DNA from: Armatimonadetes bacterium UBA5352
GTDB lineage: Bacteria; Armatimonadota; Zipacnadia; Zipacnadales; UBA5352
Direction: 5' to 3'
Length of the DNA stretch: 33,752 nucleotides
Assembly: GCA_002411015.1 (NCBI GenBank)
Contig: DHPY01000037.1
Location: 1-33,752 of the forward strand
Below, in pieces: positions 16,444 through 23,936 of this stretch. Under the pieces are notes generated by a model. The model did not search any database. It had not been told where the DNA came from and saw nothing but the letters and a program-made list of their open reading frames with translations. The position numbers and the translations under genes were made by a program. Every line of letters begins with the position of its first letter. Within the stretch, counting starts at the first letter, position 1.

Positions 16444-17691
16444 CTACCTCCGATGCCCCGTTACCTCCGCGAACAACTCAGCCAGCAGACCGACGTTCGT
16501 CTTCAGATCGAAGCGCGTCACGACCTCATCCCGCCCCTGCTCGATCACCTTCGCGCGAAGCTGCTCATCGAACAGCAGCCGCTCCATCTGCTCCGCGAGA
16601 TCGGACGGATCGCCCGGCTTCGCGAGCAGCCCCGTCTCCTCGTGCTCGATCAGCTCCGGGATCGCCGAGACGCGCGTCCCGATCGCCGGCACGCCGAGCG
16701 CCAGCGCCTCCAGCAGCACGTTCGGCAGGCCATCACGATCGCCATCGCTGGCCACCACCGACGCCAGCACGAACAGATCGGCCTCGCGGAAGAGCGGGAT
16801 CAGCTCCTCGTGCGGCAGCGGGCCGACGAACTGCACGTAGTCCTCAAGCGCCAGGCCCACCGCCAGCCGCTTCAGATCGGCCTCGTCCGGGCCACTGCCG
16901 ACGATGCGCAGGCGGAAGTCCACTCCCTGTTTGCGGAGGAGTGCCGCCGCGCGCAGCAGCACCGGGAAGCCCTTCTTCTCCACGAGCCGGCCGACTGAGA
17001 GGATCAGCGACGGATCGCCGACGAGGTCGTGAGGCGCCGGTGTCAGCTCCGCCACGTCCACTCCATGATAGACCAGGTGGAGGCGTCCTGTCGAGGAGAC
17101 CGGGTGCAGCAGCCTCAAGTGCTCGATGCCGGCTTGCGTGCAGACGGGAACGAACTCCGCCTCACGGATCTTCCGGTCTATCAAAATGGCATCGCCCGTG
17201 AAGATGTCGTTGGCATGCGCCGCGAACGAGAAGGTCGTCTCCAGCATCTGCGCGAGCAGGAGTCCGACGGTGGCGGGCATGGTGGCGAAGTGTGCATGGA
17301 TGTGACGCGGGCGCGTGCCCCGGAGCGCACATGTGAAGAAGGCGGCGGCCACGAAGCTGCGCAGAAGCTCCCCGGTCGCGCGGGGCGTGCGGAAGATGCA
17401 GCCGAGCATGTAAAGGAGCGCTCCCACGAAGCCGAACGGGTGGATGATCGCTGCCACGACCAGCCCGAGAATCGAGCGCAGTGACAGCGGCCGCGGCCGC
17501 TGCACCACGCGCTCTGCAAGCTCAGCAGCCCGCTCGTGCACGACCTCATCGCCAGGCTCAAGCGAGAGCAGCGAGAGCCGCAGGCCCCGCTCCTCAAGCT
17601 CCAGGATCTCGCGCAGGATGAAGGTCTCCGACAGCGATGGGAAGCTGCCCAGCACGTAGACCAGCCGCCCTCCGCGTTCAGACCTGCGCAC
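16444..17691 (-). CDS. Glycosyltransferase family 4, WcaL/colanic-type N-terminus
   Basis: This is a 415-aa GT-B enzyme. The start is GTG at 17691, because GGGAGG lies 6 bases upstream and it produces the typical opening Y-V-L-G-S-F-P-S-L-S-E-T-F-I-L-R-E at about 12-28. The reading frame extends another 129 codons upstream through the previous gene with Arg-rich, non-family sequence, which I discount. Further motifs are H-I-H-A-H-F-A, the Glycos_transf_1 loop V-G-R-L-V-E-K-K-G-F, and D-G-L-P-N-V-L-L-E-A-L-A-L-G-V-P, the donor-binding E region. A hydrophobic stretch near 70-100 may attach it to the membrane. It overlaps the upstream GT4 gene by 14 bases. Confidence 0.92.
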   Translation of the reverse strand: MRRSERGGRLVYVLGSFPSLSETFILREILELEERGLRLSLLSLEPGDEVVHERAAELAERVVQRPRPLSLRSILGLVVAAIIHPFGFVGALLYMLGCIFRTPRATGELLRSFVAAAFFTCALRGTRPRHIHAHFATMPATVGLLLAQMLETTFSFAAHANDIFTGDAILIDRKIREAEFVPVCTQAGIEHLRLLHPVSSTGRLHLVYHGVDVAELTPAPHDLVGDPSLILSVGRLVEKKGFPVLLRAAALLRKQGVDFRLRIVGSGPDEADLKRLAVGLALEDYVQFVGPLPHEELIPLFREADLFVLASVVASDGDRDGLPNVLLEALALGVPAIGTRVSAIPELIEHEETGLLAKPGDPSDLAEQMERLLFDEQLRAKVIEQGRDEVVTRFDLKTNVGLLAELFAEVTGHRR

Positions 17692-18838
17692 GCCAGACCT
17701 CCCGGTAGACCTGCGAGACGATCCGGGCGTGTTCAGCCCAGGTGTAGCGCGCGGCGTGTTCGATCCCCCGCCGGCTCCTCTCAGTCCTCCGCGCAGGATC
17801 GCCGACCAGCACCAGCAGCACCTCCGCGAGGCCCTCGGCGCCTGCAGCCAGCGGTACGATCTCAGCCGCCTCGCCCGCCACCTCGGGCAGCGCCCCGCCA
17901 TCTGAGACCACGGCGGGCGTGCCGCAGGCCATCGCCTCAAGCGGCGTGAGCCCGAAGCCCTCATGCAGCGACCACTGGACGCAAACCTCCGCGCCTGAGT
18001 AAAGCGCCACCAGCTCCTCATGCGGCACCCAGTCAAGCCAGCGAATGCGCTCCGCGAGCCGTGAGCGCTGGATCGCACGGACGATCGGCCCGCACTTCCA
18101 GCCGCGCTTGCCGGCGATCACGAGACTGTGCGGGATCGCACCGGCGATCAGGTCGAAGGCCGCGATCACCGCCTCCAGGTTCTTGCGAGGCTCGACGTTC
18201 CCGATGCAGAGCAAGTAGCGCTCAGGCAGGCGATGCCGCTCGCGCACGCGGGCCACTGCCTCCTCCGCCGCGGGAGCGAACTCCTCCCCCACCCCGAGCG
18301 GCGCCACGTGGACGCGGCCCGGCTCGACAGATAGCTGCACAACCAGCTCGCGCTTCGTGAACTCGCTGGGCACGATCACAGCGTCCGCGCGCAGGACGCT
18401 CTGCGTCATGACGAGCCCGTAGTGGATCACGTTATGCCACTGGCACCACTCGGGATGCGTGAGCGTGATCGTGTCATGCACCGTGACGACCGACGGTCCG
18501 TCCCATGCGAGCGGGAGAACATAGGCAGCGCCATGCACGAGCCCCACGCGCCCGGCTTGCAGCCGCGCGGGAGCGAGCAGTTGCTCCCACAGCACTCGCC
18601 CTGCGCGCCGCCCCGCCCACGCAGGCGCCTCTATCAGCGCCATCTGCTCCCTGGCCTGCAGGCGATCCTCGCGACCTTCGGCAATCAGCAGGCTGAAGCG
18701 CTGGTCCGGAGGCTCGGTCGCCGCCAGCCCCTCGACCAGCCCGGCAACCGCGCGCTCCACTCCCGAGGGCCGCTCGCCCACCACAAGGCAGTCGATGGCC
18801 ACGTGCAGGCGATCGTCAGCGGGCGTGATGTCACTCAT
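17678..18838 (-). CDS. Glycosyltransferase family 4 (mannosyltransferase-like)
   Basis: This 386-aa GT-B enzyme has an N-terminal half with G-E-R-P-S-G-V-E-R at about 21-29, then H-G-A-A-Y-V-L-P and V-V-T-V-H-D-T-I-T-L. That pattern is common in GT4 mannosyl- and rhamnosyltransferases. The C-terminal domain has I-G-N-V-E-P-R-K-N-L-E and S-L-H-E-G-F-G-L-T-P-L-E-A-M-A-C-G-T-P-A-V-V-S. The first and second Glu of E-G-F-G-L-T-P-L-E are the canonical E-x7-E. Its ATG overlaps the stop of the upstream GT4 gene as ATGA (18835-18838), and its 3' end overlaps the next GT by 14 bases. Three GT4 genes are therefore translated in tight sequence. Confidence 0.93.
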   Translation of the reverse strand: MSDITPADDRLHVAIDCLVVGERPSGVERAVAGLVEGLAATEPPDQRFSLLIAEGREDRLQAREQMALIEAPAWAGRRAGRVLWEQLLAPARLQAGRVGLVHGAAYVLPLAWDGPSVVTVHDTITLTHPEWCQWHNVIHYGLVMTQSVLRADAVIVPSEFTKRELVVQLSVEPGRVHVAPLGVGEEFAPAAEEAVARVRERHRLPERYLLCIGNVEPRKNLEAVIAAFDLIAGAIPHSLVIAGKRGWKCGPIVRAIQRSRLAERIRWLDWVPHEELVALYSGAEVCVQWSLHEGFGLTPLEAMACGTPAVVSDGGALPEVAGEAAEIVPLAAGAEGLAEVLLVLVGDPARRTERSRRGIEHAARYTWAEHARIVSQVYREVWRAQV

Positions 18839-19995
18839 CTGCGGCGCTCCGCCAGGGCCTCCTCGTAGAGGTCCTCCGTGAGCCGCGCCATTCGCTCGGC
18901 GGTGAAGCGCATGTTGATGCTGCGGCGCGCCGCCTGCCCCATGCGCTCGATCGCGCCGGGGCGCGAGAGAAGCTCGATGACGCGCGCTGCGATCTCCCGC
19001 GGGTCGGGACGCGCGACGAGGATGCCTGTCTCGCCGTCCTCGATGATCTCCGCGGGACCGCAGCGATTCACCGCAACGCAGGGCACGGCGAGGCTCATCG
19101 CCTCCAGCACCACGCGCCCGAGCGGCTCATCCTCCGCCGGGTGCACCAGCACATCCACGGCGCCCATGACGGAGGCGATGTCCTCGCGGAAGCCGGTGAA
19201 GGTGATGCGCTCGCTCAGGCCGAGGCTGCGTACCATCCGCCGAAGCTCAGTGACATACTGCGGGTGCTCGCCGAAGAGGTCGGCCCCGACAAGCAGGAAA
19301 TGCGCGTAGCTTTGCTTCGCCACGATGTGCGCAGCGGCCTCGATGAAGACCTCCTGGCGCTTCCACGGCACAAGCTGGCCGATGGTGGCGATGACGGGCG
19401 AGGAATCCGGCGCGCCAAGCTCCCGGCGGACCTCCAGGAGGGGGCGCTCCGGCTGGAAGACCAGCGTGTCCACGCCATTGTGAATCATCACGGTTCGGTC
19501 TGCAGCCGTCGGATGACCATCCACCAGCGCATCGGCCACGCATGCCGAGATGGCTGCGATCCGGGTGGCGCGCGGGATCACGTACCGCAGCGCCCGCTCC
19601 GGCACTCGCAGATCGCGGGCGTGCCAGACCATCGGTCGCGTCCGTGCCGCGTTCATGGCGCAGCCGAGAGCGGCGGTGACGCTGTTCGCGGCGAGGAGAT
19701 CGGCCCCCAGCTCATCCGCGGCAGCCGTAAGGCGTTCGGACCAGCCTCGAAGTCTGAGGCCACCCAGCACGGTCTTCACCGGTCCTGAGCGCGACAGGCG
19801 CAGCTCAGGGATGATGCTGGTTGGCACATCGAGCTTCGCAAGCTCATCCGCCAGGCGGCCTGCCGGCACCGCGGCCACCGGCTCGAAGCGCCTGCGGTCG
19901 AGATGCCGGGCGAGGGTGAGGAGACTGCTCTCCGCGCCGCTGATCGCGCCAACGTGGTTGACGAGCATCACTCGCGGCCTGTAGCGCTCAGCCAT
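18835..19995 (-). CDS. Glycosyltransferase family 4
   Basis: This is a 386-aa GT-B enzyme. The N-terminus reads V-M-L-V-N-H-V-G-A-I-S-G-A-E-S-S-L-L, the glycine-rich acceptor loop of GT4 proteins. The middle has V-W-H-A-R-D-L-R and an I-G-Q-L-V-P-W-K-R-Q-E linker. The donor-binding segment is H-P-A-E-D-E-P-L-G-R-V-V-L-E-A-M-S-L-A-V-P-C-V-A, followed by G-P-A-E-I-I-E-D-G-E-T-G. Its ATG overlaps the end of the Cys-hydrolase gene by 8 bases. It is the first of three consecutive overlapping GT4 genes. Donor sugar is not predictable. Confidence 0.92.
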   Translation of the reverse strand: MAERYRPRVMLVNHVGAISGAESSLLTLARHLDRRRFEPVAAVPAGRLADELAKLDVPTSIIPELRLSRSGPVKTVLGGLRLRGWSERLTAAADELGADLLAANSVTAALGCAMNAARTRPMVWHARDLRVPERALRYVIPRATRIAAISACVADALVDGHPTAADRTVMIHNGVDTLVFQPERPLLEVRRELGAPDSSPVIATIGQLVPWKRQEVFIEAAAHIVAKQSYAHFLLVGADLFGEHPQYVTELRRMVRSLGLSERITFTGFREDIASVMGAVDVLVHPAEDEPLGRVVLEAMSLAVPCVAVNRCGPAEIIEDGETGILVARPDPREIAARVIELLSRPGAIERMGQAARRSINMRFTAERMARLTEDLYEEALAERRR

Positions 19996-20869
19996 CGGCG
20001 CCCTCGCTGAGCGGCGGGTAGCGCTCCGCCAGCCAGTCGAGGCTCACCTCCATGACCTCGCGCTCCCAGCCGAGCGAGTAGAACGCGTGATTTGCGCCCT
20101 CCACTACATGCCGGTTCAGTTGACGCCCCGCCTGGCGCGACAGCTCTCCGTAGTGCTCCAGGGCGCTCTCGGTGGTCGGGTCATTGCTGCCGTAGATGAA
20201 CAGGACCTCGCCGGGGAAGCTCACGAAGCGGTCGTACCAGTCTATCTCGCGGTCGCTCGCCGCGCCCTCCTCCCCCGCGCCCTTCCCGCCCCGGGTGAGC
20301 GCGCGCAGGATCATTCGCGGCTGGAGGCGGCCCCCGGCCAGCTTCGCCCAGGTCTCGCGGCGGAAGAGCTTCGAGAGGTAGCTCGAGTAGATGCTGCGGC
20401 GCTTTGCGGCATCGGCCTGCGCCCGGTCACCGGCGACTATCGGCGCCGACCAGAGCACCAGCGAATCGATGCGCGGGTCGAGCGTAGCCGCGCCGATCGC
20501 GACCTCGCTGCCGGAACAGTCACCGATGAGCGCCACGCGTTCTACGCCGGTCTCTTCGCACACGACCTCGACGGCGCGCCGCGCGTCCTCAATCATCGTC
20601 GAGAGAGTGGTGGCGGCGGCATCGCCCTGGCTGTCACCGCGGCCCCGAAAGTCGAAGCGCAGCGACCAGAAGCCCATCTCCGAGGCCATCCGAGCGATCT
20701 TCGTAAACATCTGGTGCGGGCCGATGCGGTAGCCGGCCCAGCCATGGAGGAAGACAAGCGCGCCGGGCCGCGAAGAGCCTGTGGGCGGGTGCAGCACCGC
20801 GAGGACGCGCTGCCCGTGGCTGTCGAAGAAGAGATGCTGCTGCATCGCTGTCTGCTGCTCAGCTATCAC
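19988..20869 (-). CDS. Alpha/beta-hydrolase with Cys nucleophile, exosortase-system hydrolase 1-like
   Basis: This is a 293-aa protein from the GTG at 20869, chosen because it forms a GTGA overlap with the preceding stop; an ATG at 20884 is the alternative. Fold landmarks are the oxyanion H-G-W-A-G at 42-46 and R-F-D-F-R-G-R-G-D-S at 71-80. The nucleophile elbow is G-D-C-S-G at 117-121 with Cys118, where most relatives have Ser. The acid G-S-N-D-P (D230) and G-A-N-H (H261) complete a credible triad. A Cys elbow is known in dienelactone hydrolases and, as I recall, in the exosortase-A-associated hydrolase 1 family (TIGR03100). Together with the ACP and the non-catalytic hydrolase upstream, this suggests acyl-thioester hydrolysis or transfer during surface-polymer assembly. 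The actual substrate is unknown. Confidence 0.85.
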   Translation of the reverse strand: MIAEQQTAMQQHLFFDSHGQRVLAVLHPPTGSSRPGALVFLHGWAGYRIGPHQMFTKIARMASEMGFWSLRFDFRGRGDSQGDAAATTLSTMIEDARRAVEVVCEETGVERVALIGDCSGSEVAIGAATLDPRIDSLVLWSAPIVAGDRAQADAAKRRSIYSSYLSKLFRRETWAKLAGGRLQPRMILRALTRGGKGAGEEGAASDREIDWYDRFVSFPGEVLFIYGSNDPTTESALEHYGELSRQAGRQLNRHVVEGANHAFYSLGWEREVMEVSLDWLAERYPPLSEGADG

Positions 20870-21684
20870 TGACGCCGCAACCATTCAACCGTCGCTGATA
20901 TGATGGGCTCCGCGTCGATCACGCCGATCCGCTGCCAGACCGGCTCCGCGCGCACCGAGATCGCTTCCCCCCGAGGGTACGCGTCGGCGAGGCGCTGCAT
21001 CGGCTCGGCCGCCGAGCCCGTGGCGCTGATGTTGAGCACAAGGGCTGGTCCCGCGCAGGCCGGCGGCGGGTCGAGGAGGTTGATCTGCGCCATCTGCTCC
21101 CGTATCGGCTCGGAGACCTGGTAGCCGTCGAAGTCCACGGTGCCCGCTGCCTGTGAGGCCCGGGCGGCAGCGGCGCCATCGCTCTCCTCGCCGCCCTCGT
21201 GGGCGGTCATCATCGCCTTGATCATCGTGCGCCGAAGATTCTGCCTGATGTAACGCTCCCCGTCGATGATTGGCTCCCAAAGCACCAGGCTTGCGGTCTG
21301 CTGCCGCTGCTCGGCGACCTGCGCGGCAAGCGTGGCGCCAAGGCGCAGTCCGAGCAGCCCCACCGGCGCCGCGACCTCGTGTGCCGTGAAGTCGAGCGCC
21401 TGCGCGATGTCCTCGCGCCAGTCCTGCAGGTCGTAGGCGCCGAAGGCTCCGGGGCTGTCGCCGCAGCCTCTATGATCGAAGCGCAGCACCGCGAAGCCCG
21501 CGTCGGCCAGGGCGCGGGCGGCCTCGACCATCGTGCGATGCGCGCACTTCTTCTCCTCGGCGAACGGGTGGCTGAAGACGAGCGTCATGGTGGGCGCGTC
21601 AGGTGGCAGATGCAGCACCGCGTGCAGGGGCTCTCCCCCGCTCTCGAAGCTCACCAGGCGCTCCTCTATTGAGGTCACGATCAT
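20866..21684 (-). CDS. Alpha/beta-hydrolase-fold protein lacking the nucleophile, exosortase hydrolase 2-like
   Basis: This 272-aa protein starts at the ATG at 21684, one base after the ACP stop; 20 extra in-frame codons upstream belong to the ACP gene region. The fold is evident in F-S-H-P-F-A-E-E-K-K at 37-46, R-F-D-H-R-G-C-G-D-S at 68-77 and the elbow L-L-G-L-R-L-G-A at 110-117. The nucleophile position is Arg114 instead of Ser, Cys or Asp, and no histidine sits in the C-terminal E-P-V-W-Q-R-I-G segment where the catalytic His belongs. I recall both traits (G-L-R-L-G, P-F-W-Q) from exosortase-A system hydrolase 2 (TIGR03101). It is probably a non-catalytic partner or binding protein. It overlaps the next hydrolase by 4 bases. 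Confidence 0.85.
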   Translation of the reverse strand: MIVTSIEERLVSFESGGEPLHAVLHLPPDAPTMTLVFSHPFAEEKKCAHRTMVEAARALADAGFAVLRFDHRGCGDSPGAFGAYDLQDWREDIAQALDFTAHEVAAPVGLLGLRLGATLAAQVAEQRQQTASLVLWEPIIDGERYIRQNLRRTMIKAMMTAHEGGEESDGAAAARASQAAGTVDFDGYQVSEPIREQMAQINLLDPPPACAGPALVLNISATGSAAEPMQRLADAYPRGEAISVRAEPVWQRIGVIDAEPIISATVEWLRRQ

Positions 21685-21685
21685 C

Positions 21686-21940
21686 TCAGCTCCGCTTGCG
21701 CTCAACGAAATCGGCGAGGCTGTTGACGTTGGCGAAGAGATCAACGCTGAAGTCCTCGTCCTCGAAGGAGATCTCGAACTGCTCCTCGAGGCCGACGACG
21801 ATCTCGAAGAGGTTGACCGAGTCGATCCCGTAGTTCTCCATCAGGTTCTCATCGTCGCCCATCTCGGCAGGATCGGCATCGAGGAAGAGCCGCTCGACGA
21901 TCATCTCTTTGATCTGCTGCTTGAGCTGCTGGTCGGACAT
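21686..21940 (-). CDS. Acyl carrier protein
   Basis: This 84-aa acidic helical protein of ACP size starts at the ATG at 21940, which has AAGGAG 8 bases upstream; the longer in-frame extension is non-family. The phosphopantetheine site is Y-G-I-D-S-V-N-L-F-E with Ser41, and D-S-V replaces the usual D-S-L/M. Helix-II and helix-III residues F-E-I-V-V-G-L-E-E-Q-F-E-I-S-F-E-D-E-D-F follow the family pattern. It is not in a fatty-acid (fab) cluster. It lies immediately before two exosortase-type hydrolases and 46 bp after a GT2, so it is probably a dedicated carrier for an acyl group used in this envelope pathway. Its stop is one base from the next start. Confidence 0.93.
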   Translation of the reverse strand: MSDQQLKQQIKEMIVERLFLDADPAEMGDDENLMENYGIDSVNLFEIVVGLEEQFEISFEDEDFSVDLFANVNSLADFVERKRS

Positions 21941-21986
21941 GCCGTCAACTCCTTCACGGGAAGCTACAGGATCAACCCACGCCTGG

Positions 21987-22865
21987 TCAATCGATGATCG
22001 GCGGGATGCCGGTCTGCTCCATCGGCCTCGTCTCAAGCCGCCTCCACTGGCACTCACTGTCGGGCGGGCCGTCCTCCTGCTCAAAAAGCCTCTGCCAGCG
22101 GCGCTTGAACTCCATCCCGTTGCGGATCGTGACGTACTTGTAGTTCACGTCAGGCGAGTCGTCTGTCGTCACGCTCTCGTAGTGATACATCTCCGCCGCC
22201 GGATCGTAGAGGACCGTCCAGCCCGCCTCGCGCGCGCGATAGCAGAAGTCGAAGTCCTCAAACTGCGCCGGGTTGAAGATCTCGTCAAGCCCGCCGATGC
22301 ACTCGGGGATCTCCGTCTTCATCAGCCAGCAGGCGCTGATCAGGCACTGCACCTCGCGGCGGAGGTTGTGCTCGGGCGCATCGCGCGGCTCTCCGCGGCC
22401 GAGGTACTTCACGCGGCCGGTTCGTGAGATGGCCGCACCCGCGTGCTGGATGCTATGGGGCTCGAACGGGTAGACCAGTTTGGGGCCGACGATCCCGTAG
22501 TCGTCATCCTTGTCGAGCACTCCTGCCAGCGTCGCGAGCCAGTCTCGGCTGCGCACCGCGACGTCATTGTCCATGAAGCCGATGTACTCCCCGAAGGCCT
22601 GCGCGAGGCCCTGGTTGCGCGCGGTGCAGGCGCCGACGTTGGCGTCATTGCGGATCAGATCGTAGCGCACCCCCGCCTCCTCGGCGAGTTCCAGGAAGCG
22701 GTCCTCGAGGAAAGGGACGCTGCCATCGCTGGAGCCGTTGTCGATCACGATGATCTGTGCCGGGATCGGGTCGCCCTGCAGCATGCTCGTGAGGCACAGC
22801 TCGGTGTACCTGCACTTGTTGTAGCTGACGACGATGATTGACGCGTCAAGGATTCCCTGCGTCAC
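21987..22865 (-). CDS. Glycosyltransferase family 2
   Basis: This 292-aa GT-A enzyme opens D-A-S-I-I-V-V-S-Y-N at 7-16, with I-V-I-D-N-G-S-S-D-G at 39-48 and N-V-G-A-C-T-A-R-N-Q-G. The metal-binding triad is D-N-D at 99-101 (F-M-D-N-D-V-A), a DXD variant. The segment E-D-F-D-F-C-Y-R-A matches the E-D-x-D-x-x-x-R catalytic or acceptor loop of GT2 rhamnosyl- and related transferases. No membrane helix is seen, so it is cytosolic. The start is GTG at 22865 with GGGAGT upstream, 16 bases after the E1-beta stop. It is the first glycosyltransferase of the run and the only GT-A one. Confidence 0.93.
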   Translation of the reverse strand: MTQGILDASIIVVSYNKCRYTELCLTSMLQGDPIPAQIIVIDNGSSDGSVPFLEDRFLELAEEAGVRYDLIRNDANVGACTARNQGLAQAFGEYIGFMDNDVAVRSRDWLATLAGVLDKDDDYGIVGPKLVYPFEPHSIQHAGAAISRTGRVKYLGRGEPRDAPEHNLRREVQCLISACWLMKTEIPECIGGLDEIFNPAQFEDFDFCYRAREAGWTVLYDPAAEMYHYESVTTDDSPDVNYKYVTIRNGMEFKRRWQRLFEQEDGPPDSECQWRRLETRPMEQTGIPPIID

Positions 22866-22881
22866 GTCTTCACTCCCGAGT

Positions 22882-23859
22882 TCAGTAGTTCAGTGCCTCG
22901 GCCGCTCCCTGCGCGATCTTCCGCCAGTCGGGCGTTGCGGCAGCTTCCAGCACCGCGCTCGAGGGCACCGGCACGTCCAGCGCCGCAACCCGGATCGGCG
23001 GAGCATCGAGCACATCGAAGCACTCCTCCGTGATCCGCTGCGCCACCTCCGCGGCCACTCCGCCGGTCAGCGGGCCCTCCTCGACGACCACCGCGCGTCC
23101 GGTGCGTTCAACCGAAGCGGCGACCGTCGCCATGTCCAGCGGCGCCAGCGTACGGAGGTCCACCACCTCGGCCTCCACGCCACGCTCAGCCAGCGCCTCG
23201 GCTGCCCGCAGCGCCTCGCCGACCATCCGCGAGTAGGCCACCAGCGTAACATGCTCGCCCCCCCGGCGCACCGTCGCCTCGCCCAGCGGCACCGTGTACT
23301 CACCCTCAGGTACCGGCTGCTTCTGCCCGTAGAGGATCTTGCTCTCGATGAAGACCACCGGGTCATCGCAGCGGATCGCGGACTTGAGCATCCCCTTCGC
23401 GTCCTCGGCGGTTGCGGGAGCCGCCACCAGCAGGCCCGGCGTGCTCATCAGCCAGCGCTCGAGGCTCTGCGAGTGCGTTGGGCCGTAGGAGCGCCCGGCG
23501 CCGGCCGGGCAGCGCAGCACGAGCGGGATCGTGACCTGGTCGCCATACTGATAGCGGAACTTCGCCGCGTGATTGCAGAGCTGGTCCATCGCGAGCGTCA
23601 GGAAGTCCATGAACATCAGCTCAGCGACAGGTCGAAGGCCGGTCATCGCCGCGCCAACGGCCACGCCGACGAAGCCGTTCTCGCTGATCGGCGTGTTGCG
23701 CACGCGCTCCTTGCCGAAGCGCTGGGCCATGTCGCGTGTGATCTTGAAGGCCCCGCCGTACTCGGCGATGTCCTCGCCAATGAGGATGACGCGCTCATCG
23801 CGCGCCATCTCTTCCTCAAGCGCCTCACGGATTGCGTGCGAGTAGAAAATCTCTCTCAT
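22882..23859 (-). CDS. 2-oxoacid dehydrogenase E1 component, beta subunit (PdhB/AcoB type)
   Basis: This 325-aa protein matches the beta subunit of thiamine-diphosphate-dependent E1 (pyruvate, acetoin or branched-chain dehydrogenase). Landmarks are G-E-D-I-A-E-Y-G-G at 28-36, the cofactor-activating Glu in P-I-S-E-N-G-F (E60), and Y-G-P-T-H-S-Q-S with H129. A transketolase C-terminal domain follows (V-V-D-L-R-T-L-A-P-L-D and later V-E-E-G-P). The length is normal. The alpha subunit, E2 and E3 normally sit next to it, but here the upstream gene is an SMP-30 lactonase and the downstream one a GT2. It must pair with an E1-alpha encoded elsewhere. The ATG has no good ribosome site. A 77-bp gap precedes it. 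Confidence 0.92.
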   Translation of the reverse strand: MREIFYSHAIREALEEEMARDERVILIGEDIAEYGGAFKITRDMAQRFGKERVRNTPISENGFVGVAVGAAMTGLRPVAELMFMDFLTLAMDQLCNHAAKFRYQYGDQVTIPLVLRCPAGAGRSYGPTHSQSLERWLMSTPGLLVAAPATAEDAKGMLKSAIRCDDPVVFIESKILYGQKQPVPEGEYTVPLGEATVRRGGEHVTLVAYSRMVGEALRAAEALAERGVEAEVVDLRTLAPLDMATVAASVERTGRAVVVEEGPLTGGVAAEVAQRITEECFDVLDAPPIRVAALDVPVPSSAVLEAAATPDWRKIAQGAAEALNY

Positions 23860-23936
23860 AGGTTGCGTCCGGCCACCATGATCTTCGTCAGATGTATGAA
23901 CACTCCAGGCGCGGCAGAGTTGCCTGCCGCCACTGG

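Noticed and set aside
17692..18078. N-terminal extension of the third GT4 by 129 codons
   Set aside because: It is Arg/Ser/Trp-rich translation of the previous gene in another frame. A strong ribosome site marks the GTG at 17691.
23857..23928. 24-codon frame between the SMP-30 and E1-beta genes, as a possible E1-alpha remnant
   Set aside because: It is in frame with the SMP-30 gene beyond its stop and overlaps the E1-beta ATG, but it is too short and shows no E1-alpha motif.
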